From: an uncultured Prevotella sp.
GTDB lineage: Bacteria; Bacteroidota; Bacteroidia; Bacteroidales; Bacteroidaceae
Reading direction: 5' to 3'
DNA: 45,121 nt
Assembly: GCA_900317545.1 (NCBI GenBank)
Contig: ONHE01000071.1
Span: 1-45,121, forward strand
The position numbers were made by a program, and so were the translations under genes. Each line of letters begins with the position of its first letter. Position 1 is the stretch's first letter. Shown here piece after piece: positions 1-8,311 of this stretch. The notes beneath the pieces are model-generated. The model was given only the letters and a program-made list of their open reading frames with translations. It was not told the DNA's origin and did no database searches.

Positions 1-154
1 ATGAAGGATGAAAGATGAGAAGATGAAGGATGAAAGATGAGAAGATGAAGGATGAAAGATGAGGAGATGAAGGATGAAAGATGAGGGGATGAAGGATGAA
101 AGATGAGGGGATGAGGGATGAAAGATGAGGGGATGAGGGATGAAAGATGACAGG
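1..154. repeat. 22-bp tandem repeat array (7 visible units)
   Basis: Seven back-to-back 22-bp units fill positions 1-154 exactly, and the array runs off the left edge, so the true copy number is unknown. Each unit is built from GATGA-like submotifs (ATGAAGGATGAAAGATGA followed by a variable 4-base tail). The tail changes stepwise from GAAG to GGAG to GGGG to CAGG toward nadD, and an A becomes G in the last two units. The array stops 9 bp before the nadD stop codon, so it lies in the 3' flank of that gene. The long open frames through it are low-complexity artefacts. Confidence 0.93.
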
Positions 155-163
155 ATGAGGGGG

Positions 164-760
164 TCAGCGGGAGGCGGAATCGGGGGACGGGGAATAATAT
201 CGCTCGACGAGGGAGATGACGTTCGGGGGCACCATACCGTCGATGGACTCGCCGCGGCGGACTCGCTCGCGGATCTGAGTGCTGCTCACCGGATAAAGCT
301 CCGTATCGACCAGGCGGACGGTGGGAGGCAAGGAGGAGGAGGCAATGGGACTTCCCTTGCGGGGATAAACAATGATGCGGTAACGGGCGAGGATGTCTTC
401 GGCACGATGCCAGCGGTCGAACGCGAGCCAGTTGTCAGCCCCGATGATGAGCGAGAAGGTGCGCTCGGGATAGTCGCTTGACAGGCTTCGGAGCGTGTTC
501 CACATGTAGGACGGGCGCGGAAGATGGAACTCGTAGTCGCTGGCGATGAGTCCTGTCTCGTCGGAGAGGGCCTGTCGGGCGATCTCAAGCCGCCGGTCGT
601 CGTCGAGCAGGTCGGTTGCGGCCTGTTTGAACGGGTTGAGAGGCGAGACGACAAACCACACTTCGTCCATGCGGGCGGCCCGCATGATCTGTCGGGCCAA
701 TGCTATATGACCGCAGTGAATGGGATTGAACGACCCACCGAAGATGCCCGTCTCAATCAT
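164..760 (-). CDS. nadD: Nicotinate-nucleotide adenylyltransferase NadD
   Basis: 198 aa. It joins nicotinate mononucleotide and ATP to give nicotinate adenine dinucleotide, the adenylylation step of NAD synthesis in the cytoplasm. The N-terminus shows the nucleotidyltransferase signature GGSFNPIHCGH (residues 8-18), whose HxGH motif binds ATP. Near the C-terminus VSSTQIRERV is the ISSTxIR motif. The length is normal for the family. Its start overlaps the 3' end of gmk by 8 bp, so the two are translationally coupled in a yicC-gmk-nadD operon. The stop codon lies only 9 bp from the 22-bp repeat array, with no classical terminator between them. Confidence 0.96.
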   Translation of the reverse strand: MIETGIFGGSFNPIHCGHIALARQIMRAARMDEVWFVVSPLNPFKQAATDLLDDDRRLEIARQALSDETGLIASDYEFHLPRPSYMWNTLRSLSSDYPERTFSLIIGADNWLAFDRWHRAEDILARYRIIVYPRKGSPIASSSLPPTVRLVDTELYPVSSTQIRERVRRGESIDGMVPPNVISLVERYYSPSPDSASR

Positions 761-1406
761 TCAGAAATGCTTTGACCAATTGATAGGTCTCCTCCTGAGC
801 CGTCTGAAGGTCATCGTTGACCACGACATGGTCAAATTTCGGGGCGAAGGTCATCTCGTATGAAGCCTTCGCAAGCCGCTCCTCGATAGCCTCCGGGCTG
901 TCCGTGGCCCGCAGGGTGAGGCGCTTCCGCAGTTCCTCCACGCTCGGGGCCTGGATGAAGATGCTCATGGCACGGTCGCCGTAGAAATGCTTGATATTGC
1001 ACCCACCTTTCACATCGACGTCGAAGACCACGTTTTCGCCGCGCCCAGTCTGCGTGTCCACCTGCGACTTGAGCGTGCCGTAGAAGCGGTCTTCGTAGAC
1101 TTCCTCATATTCGAGGAATGCGTCCGCCTCGATCTGACGGCGGAACTCGTCGGGCGAAAGGAAGAAGTATTCGACGCCGTCACGCTCCGTTCCGCGGGGC
1201 GGACGGGAGGTGCAGCTGATCGAGAACGCCAGGTTCAGCTCCGGATGGGTGGCCATCAGCCACTGGACAATGGTGCTCTTGCCCGATCCCGAGGGTGCGG
1301 AGAAAATGAGTAATCTCCCCTTCACAGGCTCTGAAGGGGCAGTGTCCTGCGGACAAGTGGGGTGAGAATTCACGTTGTTGCTCATATTTTTGATCTTTTC
1401 AGACAT
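753..1406 (-). CDS. gmk: Guanylate kinase
   Basis: Phosphorylates GMP to GDP with ATP. The P-loop SAPSGSGKST lies around residues 36-45, followed by the GMP-binding stretch SCTSRPPRGTERDGVEYFF. The catalytic core is normal, but there is an N-terminal extension of about 30 residues before the first strand (GRLLIFSAPSG). The start is uncertain: the ATG at 1406 gives 217 aa, and an in-frame ATG seven codons later (1385) is nearly as good. No Shine-Dalgarno decides between them. It is the middle gene of the minus-strand operon, 68 bp after yicC and overlapping nadD. Confidence 0.95.
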   Translation of the reverse strand: MSEKIKNMSNNVNSHPTCPQDTAPSEPVKGRLLIFSAPSGSGKSTIVQWLMATHPELNLAFSISCTSRPPRGTERDGVEYFFLSPDEFRRQIEADAFLEYEEVYEDRFYGTLKSQVDTQTGRGENVVFDVDVKGGCNIKHFYGDRAMSIFIQAPSVEELRKRLTLRATDSPEAIEERLAKASYEMTFAPKFDHVVVNDDLQTAQEETYQLVKAFLND

Positions 1407-1474
1407 CGTTTCTTGAATGAGGAGAATAGATATTCAGCCGGTTCGTGCCTCTTGACAACGGCGGGAATGGACAT

Positions 1475-2350
1475 TTACAAAGCATTGAGCACCTGCTCCT
1501 TGATCTGTTCCAACTCGTCTTTCATCTTGACCACGATGTTCTGCATCTCGGCCAAGTTGCTTTTCGAGCCGGTGGTGTTGATCTCCCGTCCCATCTCTTG
1601 GGCGATGAATCCGAGCTTCTTGCCGTTTGCCTTCGGCTCTGCCATGGTCTGCCGGAAGTAGTCAAGATGATTGGCGAGTCGCTGTTTCTCTTCACTGATA
1701 TCGAGTTTTTCGATGTAATAGATCAGCTCCTGCTCCAAACGGTTCTCGTTGTAGTCCACTTCGGGGATCTTGCTGAGCCCTTCCACGATGCGCGTCCTGA
1801 TCTTCTCGACGCGGCTCTTCTCGTAAGGCTCGATGCTCCGGAGCAGCTGTTCGATGTTGTCAATCTTCTCCTTGAACTTGCGCTCGAGCGCCTCGCCTTC
1901 CTGACGGCGGAATGCGGTGAGGTGGGCGATGGCCTCTTCGATGGCCTCTCGGGCAGCTTTCCACTCTCCGTCTTCGAGCACTTCAACCTCGTTGCGCAAG
2001 GTCACGTCGGGCATGCGAAGCAGTGTGGCGAACCAATCCTGCGGTTCGGGGATGCCGGATTGTGCCGCAATGGCCTTGATCTGATGATAATAGTTCTCGA
2101 TGAGGGCTGCGTTGACGGGCGCGGCATCGGTGAGTGCGTCTTTCTCAATCCAAATGGAGAAGTCGACCTTGCCGCGTTCGAGCGCCGCAGTGATCATCTG
2201 GCGGATCTCCATTTCCTTCTCCCGATAGAGCGGAGCGATACGTGCAGAGAGGTCTAAAGCCTTGCTGTTCAGCGACTTGATCTCCACATTGATCTTCTTG
2301 TCCTTGTAAGTGACTATGGCTTTCCCATAACCTGTCATTGACTGTATCAT
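1475..2350 (-). CDS. yicC: YicC family endoribonuclease-like protein
   Basis: 291 aa from the chosen start. Recognised by the N-terminal MIQSMTGYGKA signature, the central LEQELIYYIEKLDISEE stretch and the C-terminal KLGFIAQEMGREINTTGSKS motif, which together define YicC/DUF1732. E. coli YicC has been described as an endoribonuclease. The reading frame continues upstream to 2416, but the ATG at 2350 places the conserved MTGYG motif at the N-terminus as in homologues and fits a promoter at 2376-2383. It is the first gene of the yicC-gmk-nadD operon and diverges from tsaB. Confidence 0.93.
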   Translation of the reverse strand: MIQSMTGYGKAIVTYKDKKINVEIKSLNSKALDLSARIAPLYREKEMEIRQMITAALERGKVDFSIWIEKDALTDAAPVNAALIENYYHQIKAIAAQSGIPEPQDWFATLLRMPDVTLRNEVEVLEDGEWKAAREAIEEAIAHLTAFRRQEGEALERKFKEKIDNIEQLLRSIEPYEKSRVEKIRTRIVEGLSKIPEVDYNENRLEQELIYYIEKLDISEEKQRLANHLDYFRQTMAEPKANGKKLGFIAQEMGREINTTGSKSNLAEMQNIVVKMKDELEQIKEQVLNAL

Positions 2351-2375
2351 AGTCGTGTTGCGCGTTAAAATTATG

Positions 2376-2383
2376 CAAATGTA
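2376..2383 (-). promoter_or_regulatory. -7 box for yicC-gmk-nadD
   Basis: The minus strand reads TACATTTG, matching the Bacteroidota -7 consensus TAnnTTTG, 26 bp before the yicC ATG. No clear TTTG -33 box is seen at the expected distance, so this rests on the -7 box alone. Confidence 0.5.
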
Positions 2384-2427
2384 CAAAAAATGATGGGAAA
2401 AAGCGTAAATTTGCATTTTATTTAGAC

Positions 2428-2435
2428 TATATTTG
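2428..2435 (+). promoter_or_regulatory. -7 box immediately before tsaB
   Basis: TATATTTG matches TAnnTTTG and ends only 4 bp before the tsaB ATG at 2440. With the usual placement of this box the transcript would begin at or next to the start codon, implying a leaderless or near-leaderless mRNA. A TTTG at 2410-2413 is too close for a standard -33 box. Confidence 0.45.
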
Positions 2436-2439
2436 TATC

Positions 2440-3135
2440 ATGTCATGTATATTGAATATTGAAACAAGCACGCGAGTGTGCTCGGTAGCCGTCAGCAACG
2501 ACGGTGAATGCATCTTCAACGAGGAAGATCATTCGGGGCCGGAGCGCCACAACGAACGGCTCGGAGTATTCGTGGACGAGGCCCTCTCGTTTGCTGACAA
2601 CCATGCAATCCCACTGGATGCCGTGGCCGTCAGCTGCGGTCCGGGATCGTATACGGGGCTCCGCGTGGGCACATCCATGGCCAAAGGCATCTGCTACGGA
2701 CGCTCGCTGAAGCTCATCGCCGTGCCTACGCTCGAACTGCTTTGCGTCCCCGTGCTGCTCAGACACGACGAGCTGCCCGACGATGCCTGCCTTTGTCCAA
2801 TGCTGGATGCGCGCCGCATGGAAGTCTATGCACAGATCTTCGACCGCTCCCTGCATGAGATCCGCCCCATCCATGCCGACATCGTGACCGAGGAAACCTA
2901 CGTCGAGTATCTCGACAGGCATCCCGTGTGGTTCTTTGGCGACGGTGCCGCCAAGTGCAAAGACTTGATCCGCCACCCCAATGCGCATTTCATCGATGGC
3001 ATAGAGCCGTTGGCCAAGGACATGTTCCCGCTTTCCGAGAAGCGCATAGCACACGAACAGTTCGAGGACGTGGCCTATTTCGTGCCCTTCTACCTAAAGA
3101 ATTTCGTAGGCAAATTACCCAAGAAACTTTTATAA
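2440..3135 (+). CDS. tsaB: tRNA threonylcarbamoyladenosine biosynthesis protein TsaB
   Basis: 231 aa. TsaB is the non-catalytic partner of TsaD in making t6A37 on ANN-decoding tRNAs. The N-terminus (ILNIETSTRVCSVAV) is the ASKHA-fold phosphate-1 strand, and GPGSYTGLRVG near residue 70 is the conserved YeaZ/TsaB motif. The length agrees with the family. It heads a plus-strand run (tsaB, DUF4290, murA, rimM, dxr, rseP) with gaps of only a few bases in its first five genes. The ATG at 2440 is the only start that keeps the first beta strand. Confidence 0.95.
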   Translation: MSCILNIETSTRVCSVAVSNDGECIFNEEDHSGPERHNERLGVFVDEALSFADNHAIPLDAVAVSCGPGSYTGLRVGTSMAKGICYGRSLKLIAVPTLELLCVPVLLRHDELPDDACLCPMLDARRMEVYAQIFDRSLHEIRPIHADIVTEETYVEYLDRHPVWFFGDGAAKCKDLIRHPNAHFIDGIEPLAKDMFPLSEKRIAHEQFEDVAYFVPFYLKNFVGKLPKKLL

Positions 3136-3139
3136 AGAG

Positions 3140-3733
3140 ATGAAAATCGAAGGCTTAGACTATAATACCCAGCGGGAAAAATTGGTTCTTCCCGAGTACG
3201 GACGCGAGATCCAAAGCATGGTGGACTATGCCGTAGCGCTCAAAGACAAGGCCGAACGGCAGCGCTGTGCAGAGGCCATCGTAGCCATCATGGATCGGAT
3301 GATACCGCAGAACCGCAAAAATGTCGATCACATACAGAAGCTCTGGGACCACCTCGCGATCATGAGCGACTTCAAATTGGACATTGACTACCCCGTGGAT
3401 GTATCCAAGGCCGGCAACATCATGTCCAAACCGGAACCCATGCCCTATCCCATGACGCAGATTCCCGTAAGACATTACGGCAAGATGATGTTCGAGATCT
3501 TCGACAAGCTGAAGACGATGGAGCCCGGACAGGAACGTGACGCGCTCGTCGCATTGGCCGCCAACCAGATGAAGAGGAATCTTGCGCAATGGAGTCACGG
3601 CTTTGCCGACGATGAAAAGGTCGCTTCCGACTTGGCCAGATACACCGACGGGAAGGTGCAGCTGGATCTCGACAAGTTTCAGTTTGATAAATCTGCACCA
3701 CGCGGAACAGAGAAGAAACGCAAGAAAAAATAA
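3140..3733 (+). CDS. DUF4290 family protein, function unknown
   Basis: 197 aa. I recognise it as DUF4290, a Bacteroidota-restricted family without an assigned role. It is soluble-looking, with no signal peptide or membrane segment. The N-terminus starts with LDYNTQREKLVLPEYGR. A helical middle (residues 20-75) contains NRKNVDHIQKLWDHLAIMS, and the protein ends in a strongly basic tail (TEKKRKKK) that could contact nucleic acid or an acidic partner. It starts 4 bp after tsaB and ends 5 bp before murA, so it is almost certainly co-transcribed and probably housekeeping. No function should be assigned from context alone. Confidence 0.9.
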   Translation: MKIEGLDYNTQREKLVLPEYGREIQSMVDYAVALKDKAERQRCAEAIVAIMDRMIPQNRKNVDHIQKLWDHLAIMSDFKLDIDYPVDVSKAGNIMSKPEPMPYPMTQIPVRHYGKMMFEIFDKLKTMEPGQERDALVALAANQMKRNLAQWSHGFADDEKVASDLARYTDGKVQLDLDKFQFDKSAPRGTEKKRKKK

Positions 3734-3738
3734 GAGCC

Positions 3739-5049
3739 ATGGAATCGTTTATCATCGAAGGCGGGCATCCCTTGTCTGGTATCATTACGCCGCAAGGTGC
3801 CAAGAACGAAGCCTTGGAAGTCATCTGCGCCACGCTGCTGACTGCCGAACCGGTCCGAATTGCCAACATTCCGGATATCTTAGACGTCAAAAATCTCATC
3901 AAGCTGCTCACTGACATCGGCGTGAAGGTCACCCGTCACACCCGCAACGATTACACCTTCCAGTCCGACACGCTCAATCTCGACTATCTGCAAAGCGATG
4001 AGTTCATCCAAAAATGCTCTTCCCTGCGTGGATCCGTGTTGATGATCGGCCCCCTGTTGGGACGTTTCGGAAAGGCAACCATCGCACAACCGGGCGGCGA
4101 CAAGATCGGACGGCGCAGACTCGACACCCACTTCCTCGGCTTCAAGCATCTCGGAGCGACTTTCGTACACGATGATCAGCGCAACGTCTACTATATTGAA
4201 GGCAAGCCGCTCAAGGGCTGTTACATGCTCTTGGATGAAGCCTCGATCACGGGAACGGCCAATATCATCATGGCATCCGTGCTGGCCCGAGGGACCACAA
4301 CCATCTACAACGCTGCCTGCGAGCCTTATATCCAGCAGCTGTGTCACATGCTCAACGCGATGGGAGCCAATATCAGCGGCATCGCCTCCAATCTTCTCAC
4401 GATCGAAGGTGTCGACTCCCTCCACGGCGCAAGCCACCGCATCCTGCCCGACATGATCGAGGTGGGCTCGTTCATCGGCATGGCCGCCATGATCGGAGAA
4501 GGCATCCGGATCAAGGACGTGTCACTGAAGGATCTCGGCATCATACCGGATACGTTCAGCAGATTGGGCATCCGGATCAAGGTAGAGAATGATGACCTCT
4601 TCATACCGAAACAAAGTCACTACGCCATAGACTCCTTCATCGACGGTACGATCATGACGCTGGCGGACGCTCCTTGGCCTGGGCTGACGCCGGATCTGCT
4701 CTCCGTGCTGATCGTAGTGGCCACCCAGGCACGCGGGACGGTGCTTATTCATCAGAAAATGTTCGAGAGTCGACTGTTCTTTGTGGACAAGTTGATCGAC
4801 ATGGGGGCACAGATCATCCTCTGTGATCCACACCGTGCCGTCGTCGTAGGCCATGACCGGAAGATCCGTCTGCGCGCCGGGCGCATGACAAGTCCCGACA
4901 TTCGGGCCGGCATCGCATTGCTCATCGCCGCCCTCAGCGCCTCGGGAACAAGCCGGATTGCCAATATTGCCCAGATAGACCGTGGCTATGAAGATATCGA
5001 AAAGCGCCTGAACGAGTTGGGAGCGCACATTACGCGAGTCGATGATTAA
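3739..5049 (+). CDS. murA: UDP-N-acetylglucosamine 1-carboxyvinyltransferase MurA, Asp variant
   Basis: 436 aa. First committed step of peptidoglycan synthesis: transfers enolpyruvate from PEP to UDP-GlcNAc. The EPSP-synthase fold is clear, with the KN pair at residues 22-23 that binds substrate and the loop QPGGDKIGRRRLDTH at about 117-131. In E. coli this loop reads PGGCTIGARPVDLH with catalytic Cys115, so the equivalent residue here is Asp121. Cys-to-Asp MurA enzymes are active but resistant to fosfomycin, because the drug alkylates that Cys. It is preceded 5 bp upstream by DUF4290 and overlaps rimM by 8 bp. Confidence 0.96.
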   Translation: MESFIIEGGHPLSGIITPQGAKNEALEVICATLLTAEPVRIANIPDILDVKNLIKLLTDIGVKVTRHTRNDYTFQSDTLNLDYLQSDEFIQKCSSLRGSVLMIGPLLGRFGKATIAQPGGDKIGRRRLDTHFLGFKHLGATFVHDDQRNVYYIEGKPLKGCYMLLDEASITGTANIIMASVLARGTTTIYNAACEPYIQQLCHMLNAMGANISGIASNLLTIEGVDSLHGASHRILPDMIEVGSFIGMAAMIGEGIRIKDVSLKDLGIIPDTFSRLGIRIKVENDDLFIPKQSHYAIDSFIDGTIMTLADAPWPGLTPDLLSVLIVVATQARGTVLIHQKMFESRLFFVDKLIDMGAQIILCDPHRAVVVGHDRKIRLRAGRMTSPDIRAGIALLIAALSASGTSRIANIAQIDRGYEDIEKRLNELGAHITRVDD

Positions 5050-5563
5050 GCAGGAGGACGTCTATCAGATAGGCCGTTTGGGCAAGCCACATGGCGTGAG
5101 GGGCGAGATCACGTTCCTTTTTGACGACGATGTGTTTGATCGCGTCGAAGCTGAATACCTGATCCTGCAGCTCGACGGAATCCTTGTTCCTTTCTTTTTA
5201 GAGGGATATCGCTTCCGCGGAGACACCTCGGCCATTCTGAAATTCTGTGATATCGACACGCAGGAAGAGGCCTCCGGACTGACCGGAAGCCCGGTTTTTT
5301 TTCCACGCAACCATCATGCCGACGACGAAGAGACGCTCTCCAAAGCGGAGCTGATCGGCTTCCGCATCGTCGACAGCCACTCGGAGCAGGAGATCGGCGT
5401 GATCTCCGCCATCGACGACAGCACCCCCAACATTCTTTTCAACGTCACTGCAGAAGACGGGAAGACCCTCCTCATACCCGCCTCACCGGATCTGATCGAA
5501 GCGTTCAGCCGTGAGACGAGAGAACTGAAGATGAACTTGCCGGAAGGCATTCTCAATCTATAG
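5042..5563 (+). CDS. rimM: Ribosome maturation factor RimM
   Basis: 173 aa. RimM binds ribosomal protein S19 and helps mature the 30S head. The N-terminal domain begins with YQIGRLGKPHGVRGEI, the typical family opening. The C-terminal PRC-barrel-like half (about residues 95-170) contains DSHSEQEIGVISAIDD and ends with the usual EGILNL. The length is normal. The start overlaps the murA stop by 8 bp and the stop is 6 bp before dxr, which indicates a single transcript. RimM more often neighbours trmD/rpsP elsewhere; here it sits in a wall and isoprenoid run. Confidence 0.94.
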   Translation: MIKQEDVYQIGRLGKPHGVRGEITFLFDDDVFDRVEAEYLILQLDGILVPFFLEGYRFRGDTSAILKFCDIDTQEEASGLTGSPVFFPRNHHADDEETLSKAELIGFRIVDSHSEQEIGVISAIDDSTPNILFNVTAEDGKTLLIPASPDLIEAFSRETRELKMNLPEGILNL

Positions 5564-5569
5564 ATCCAC

Positions 5570-6724
5570 ATGAAGAAACAAATATGCATATTAGGCAGTA
5601 CCGGTTCGATCGGCACACAAGCCTTGGACGTGATCCGGCAGCATGACGACCGCTACGAAGTCTACTGCCTCACGGCCAACAACCGGGTGAAGGAGCTGGC
5701 CGAGCAGGCACGTCTGTTCCGCCCGGCAGCCGTAGTTATCGCCAACGAAGCACACTACGAGGAGCTCCGGAACTTGCTTTCCGACCTGCCGGACATCAAG
5801 GTCTACGCCGGCAAAGAGGCGCTCGACCAGATCGTAGAGGCCGAACCGATCGACATGGTGCTCACTGCGACGGTCGGATTTGCCGGCCTCTCGCCGACGA
5901 TACACGCCATCCGGGCGCACAAGAAGATCTGTCTGGCCAACAAAGAGACATTGGTCGTTGCGGGCGAACTGATCGTCCGGCTTGCCGGCGAATATCATAC
6001 GGACATCCTGCCTGTCGACTCCGAGCACTCGGCGATATTCCAATCGCTCGTCGGCGACGCCTCCAACGAGGTCGAGAAGATCCTACTCACGTGTTCGGGC
6101 GGCCCGTTCCGGCAGTTCACCCATGAGCAGTTGACCCACGTGACGGCTGCCGATGCCCTCCGACATCCCACATGGAACATGGGCGCAAAGATCACCATCG
6201 ACTCGGCAACGCTGATGAACAAGGGCTTTGAGGTCATCGAAGCGAAGTGGCTCTTCGGCATTCCGGCCGAGCGGATCGAAGTGCTGATCCATCCGCAGAG
6301 CATCGTCCACAGCGCCGTACAGTATGTAGACGGCTCGGTGAAGGCCCAGTTAGGCGTTCCGGACATGCGTCTCCCGATCCAGTATGCATTCTCGTTCCCG
6401 GAGCGGCTACCGCTTCAGGGTGACCGGCTGGACCTCTTTGACAAGCGGTTGGAGTTCTTCCGTCCCGACCTGACGAAGTTTCCCTGCCTGTCGCTGGCTT
6501 TCGAAGCCATCAGGAAAGGCGGCAACATGCCGTGCGTGCTGAATGCTGCGAACGAGATTGTGAACGAAGGTTTCCGCCGCGGACAATGCGCGTTCCTCGC
6601 GATGAGCGACATCATCGGACAGACGATGGCCCGCTGCACCTTCGACGCGACGCCCGACTACGATGTCTATCTGCAGACTGACGCCGAGGCAAGGCGCATC
6701 GCCACCGAGATCATGAATCAATAA
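5570..6724 (+). CDS. dxr: 1-deoxy-D-xylulose 5-phosphate reductoisomerase
   Basis: 384 aa. Converts DXP to 2-C-methyl-D-erythritol 4-phosphate with NADPH, the second step of the MEP isoprenoid pathway and the target of fosmidomycin. The N-terminal Rossmann motif GSTGSIGTQALDVI (residues 8-21) binds NADPH. The metal and substrate motif DSEHSAIFQ lies near residues 148-156, and CSGGPFR and NMGAKITIDSATLMNKG follow as in the family. The length is close to the E. coli enzyme. It lies 6 bp after rimM and about 80 bp before rseP, a common dxr-rseP neighbourhood. Confidence 0.96.
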   Translation: MKKQICILGSTGSIGTQALDVIRQHDDRYEVYCLTANNRVKELAEQARLFRPAAVVIANEAHYEELRNLLSDLPDIKVYAGKEALDQIVEAEPIDMVLTATVGFAGLSPTIHAIRAHKKICLANKETLVVAGELIVRLAGEYHTDILPVDSEHSAIFQSLVGDASNEVEKILLTCSGGPFRQFTHEQLTHVTAADALRHPTWNMGAKITIDSATLMNKGFEVIEAKWLFGIPAERIEVLIHPQSIVHSAVQYVDGSVKAQLGVPDMRLPIQYAFSFPERLPLQGDRLDLFDKRLEFFRPDLTKFPCLSLAFEAIRKGGNMPCVLNAANEIVNEGFRRGQCAFLAMSDIIGQTMARCTFDATPDYDVYLQTDAEARRIATEIMNQ

Positions 6725-6803
6725 TGTATCAACCAGATGAGTCGTGCGGCGGCCGGACTGTGATGATCCGGCGACCCGACTCCATAATTTTCAAAAAAGA
6801 TCA

Positions 6804-8198
6804 ATGGAAGTATTCTTAATCCGCCTGCTACAGTTCGTGCTGGCAATCTCATTGCTTGTCCTGCTTCATGAAGGCGGACACATGTTCTTCTCCAAGCTTT
6901 TCGGCGTGAAAGTCGAAAAGTTTTTCATCTTCTTTGATGTCGGAATCGGCAAGTGGAATGGCTCCCTGTTCCGCTTCAAGCCTAAAAACAGCGACACCGA
7001 ATACGGCATGGGCTGGCTCCCCTTGGGTGGTTACTGCAAGATAGCCGGCATGATTGACGAGAGCTTTGATACCGAACAGATGAAGAAGCCGGCCCAGAGC
7101 TGGGAGTTCAGGTCGAAACCGGCATGGCAACGGCTGCTCATCATGATCGGCGGCGTGTTGGTCAACTTTCTCCTCGCGCTGTTTATCTACTCGATGGTGC
7201 TCTTCTGTTGGGGCGACTCCTACATCCGGCTGAAAGATATGACGATGGGTATGAAGTTCAATGAGCAGGCCAAGAGCCTCGGCTTTCAGGACCACGACAT
7301 CCTCCTCGGAACAGATCTGGGGCCGTTCAAGGACTTCAACACCGACCTCTACCGCGACCTCTCGCAGGCGAACCGCGTGGATGTGATCCGCCAGGGGAAG
7401 CGACTAAGCCTCGACTTACCGGGCGATATCAACCTCCTCGGGATGCTCAAGTCGACGCCACAGTTTGTCCGCCCGTTCGTCCCGGCTGACGTCGACAGCG
7501 TCGGCACCGGCACTCCGGCCATGAAAGCCGGCATCCGCAAGGGTTCCAGAATCCTCGCCATCGGCGGACGGAAGATCGATTCGTGGAACGAATTTCAGAA
7601 CGAACTGGGCCGCTTAAGCGACGTGATGTCGACTGTCAAGACACATGCTGACAGCCTGAAGGTGCGCACCACTTCCGTCGTCTTTGCCCAGAAGGGCTCC
7701 CAGAAGGCCGACACGGCGCAGATCGTGCTCACTCCCGAGCTGACGATGGGCGTCATCATGACCACCATCTTCGATTACTACAAGCCCGTGCATATCGACT
7801 ACGGCTTCTTCGAAAGCTTCCCCGCCGGCGTCAAATACGGCTGGAACGTGCTCTCGGGCTATGTGAGCGACATGCGCTACGTCTTCTCCGCCGACGGCGC
7901 CAAGAGTCTCGGCGGCTTCGGAGCGATAGGAAGCCTCTTCCCGCCCGTGTGGGATTGGCAGATCTTCTGGATGATGACAGCCTTCCTGAGCATTATCCTT
8001 GCGTTCATGAACATCCTCCCCATCCCGGCATTGGATGGCGGCCACGTGCTCTTCCTCATCTATGAGATGATCACGAGGCGCAAACCGAGCGAGACGTTCA
8101 TGATCCGCGCCGAGTATGTAGGCATCGGCATCCTGCTCCTGCTCATGGTCGTGGCCAACCTGAACGACATCCTCCGGTGGCTCGGCTACATGCAATAA
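6804..8198 (+). CDS. rseP: RIP metalloprotease RseP (site-2 protease)
   Basis: 464 aa from the chosen start. An inner-membrane zinc protease that cuts transmembrane substrates such as anti-sigma factors. The first membrane segment carries the zinc motif HEGGH (about residues 22-26). A second segment follows near residues 115-135 (IGGVLVNFLLALFIYSMVLF). One or two periplasmic PDZ-like regions occupy the middle (GIRKGSRILAIGGRKIDSW), and the C-terminal NILPIPALDGGH motif supplies the third zinc ligand. The frame is open from 6744, but the ATG at 6804 puts the first membrane helix at the N-terminus. Last gene of the tsaB-rseP run, followed by a terminator hairpin. Confidence 0.94.
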   Translation: MEVFLIRLLQFVLAISLLVLLHEGGHMFFSKLFGVKVEKFFIFFDVGIGKWNGSLFRFKPKNSDTEYGMGWLPLGGYCKIAGMIDESFDTEQMKKPAQSWEFRSKPAWQRLLIMIGGVLVNFLLALFIYSMVLFCWGDSYIRLKDMTMGMKFNEQAKSLGFQDHDILLGTDLGPFKDFNTDLYRDLSQANRVDVIRQGKRLSLDLPGDINLLGMLKSTPQFVRPFVPADVDSVGTGTPAMKAGIRKGSRILAIGGRKIDSWNEFQNELGRLSDVMSTVKTHADSLKVRTTSVVFAQKGSQKADTAQIVLTPELTMGVIMTTIFDYYKPVHIDYGFFESFPAGVKYGWNVLSGYVSDMRYVFSADGAKSLGGFGAIGSLFPPVWDWQIFWMMTAFLSIILAFMNILPIPALDGGHVLFLIYEMITRRKPSETFMIRAEYVGIGILLLLMVVANLNDILRWLGYMQ

Positions 8199-8239
8199 CC
8201 ACCGTCCGACACACTTTCGACGGAATCCATAAAACATGA

Positions 8240-8269
8240 TGCCAGAGCCACTTGCGACTCTGGCATTTT
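8240..8269 (+). terminator. Intrinsic terminator after rseP
   Basis: An 8-bp perfect stem TGCCAGAG / CTCTGGCA (8240-8247 and 8258-8265) with a 10-nt loop is followed by TTTTG. It lies 41 bp after the rseP stop and ends the long plus-strand housekeeping run. Confidence 0.75.
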
Positions 8270-8311
8270 GCGTTTCACACCCCTTGTGCAGCCGGAGCTG
8301 TCATGCGGCTC

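Noticed and set aside
1-154. CRISPR array
   Set aside because: Units are contiguous with no spacers and there are no cas genes; it is a plain tandem repeat.
140-481. Plus-strand open frame across the repeat array and the end of nadD
   Set aside because: Antisense to the clear NadD reading frame and of low-complexity origin at its start.
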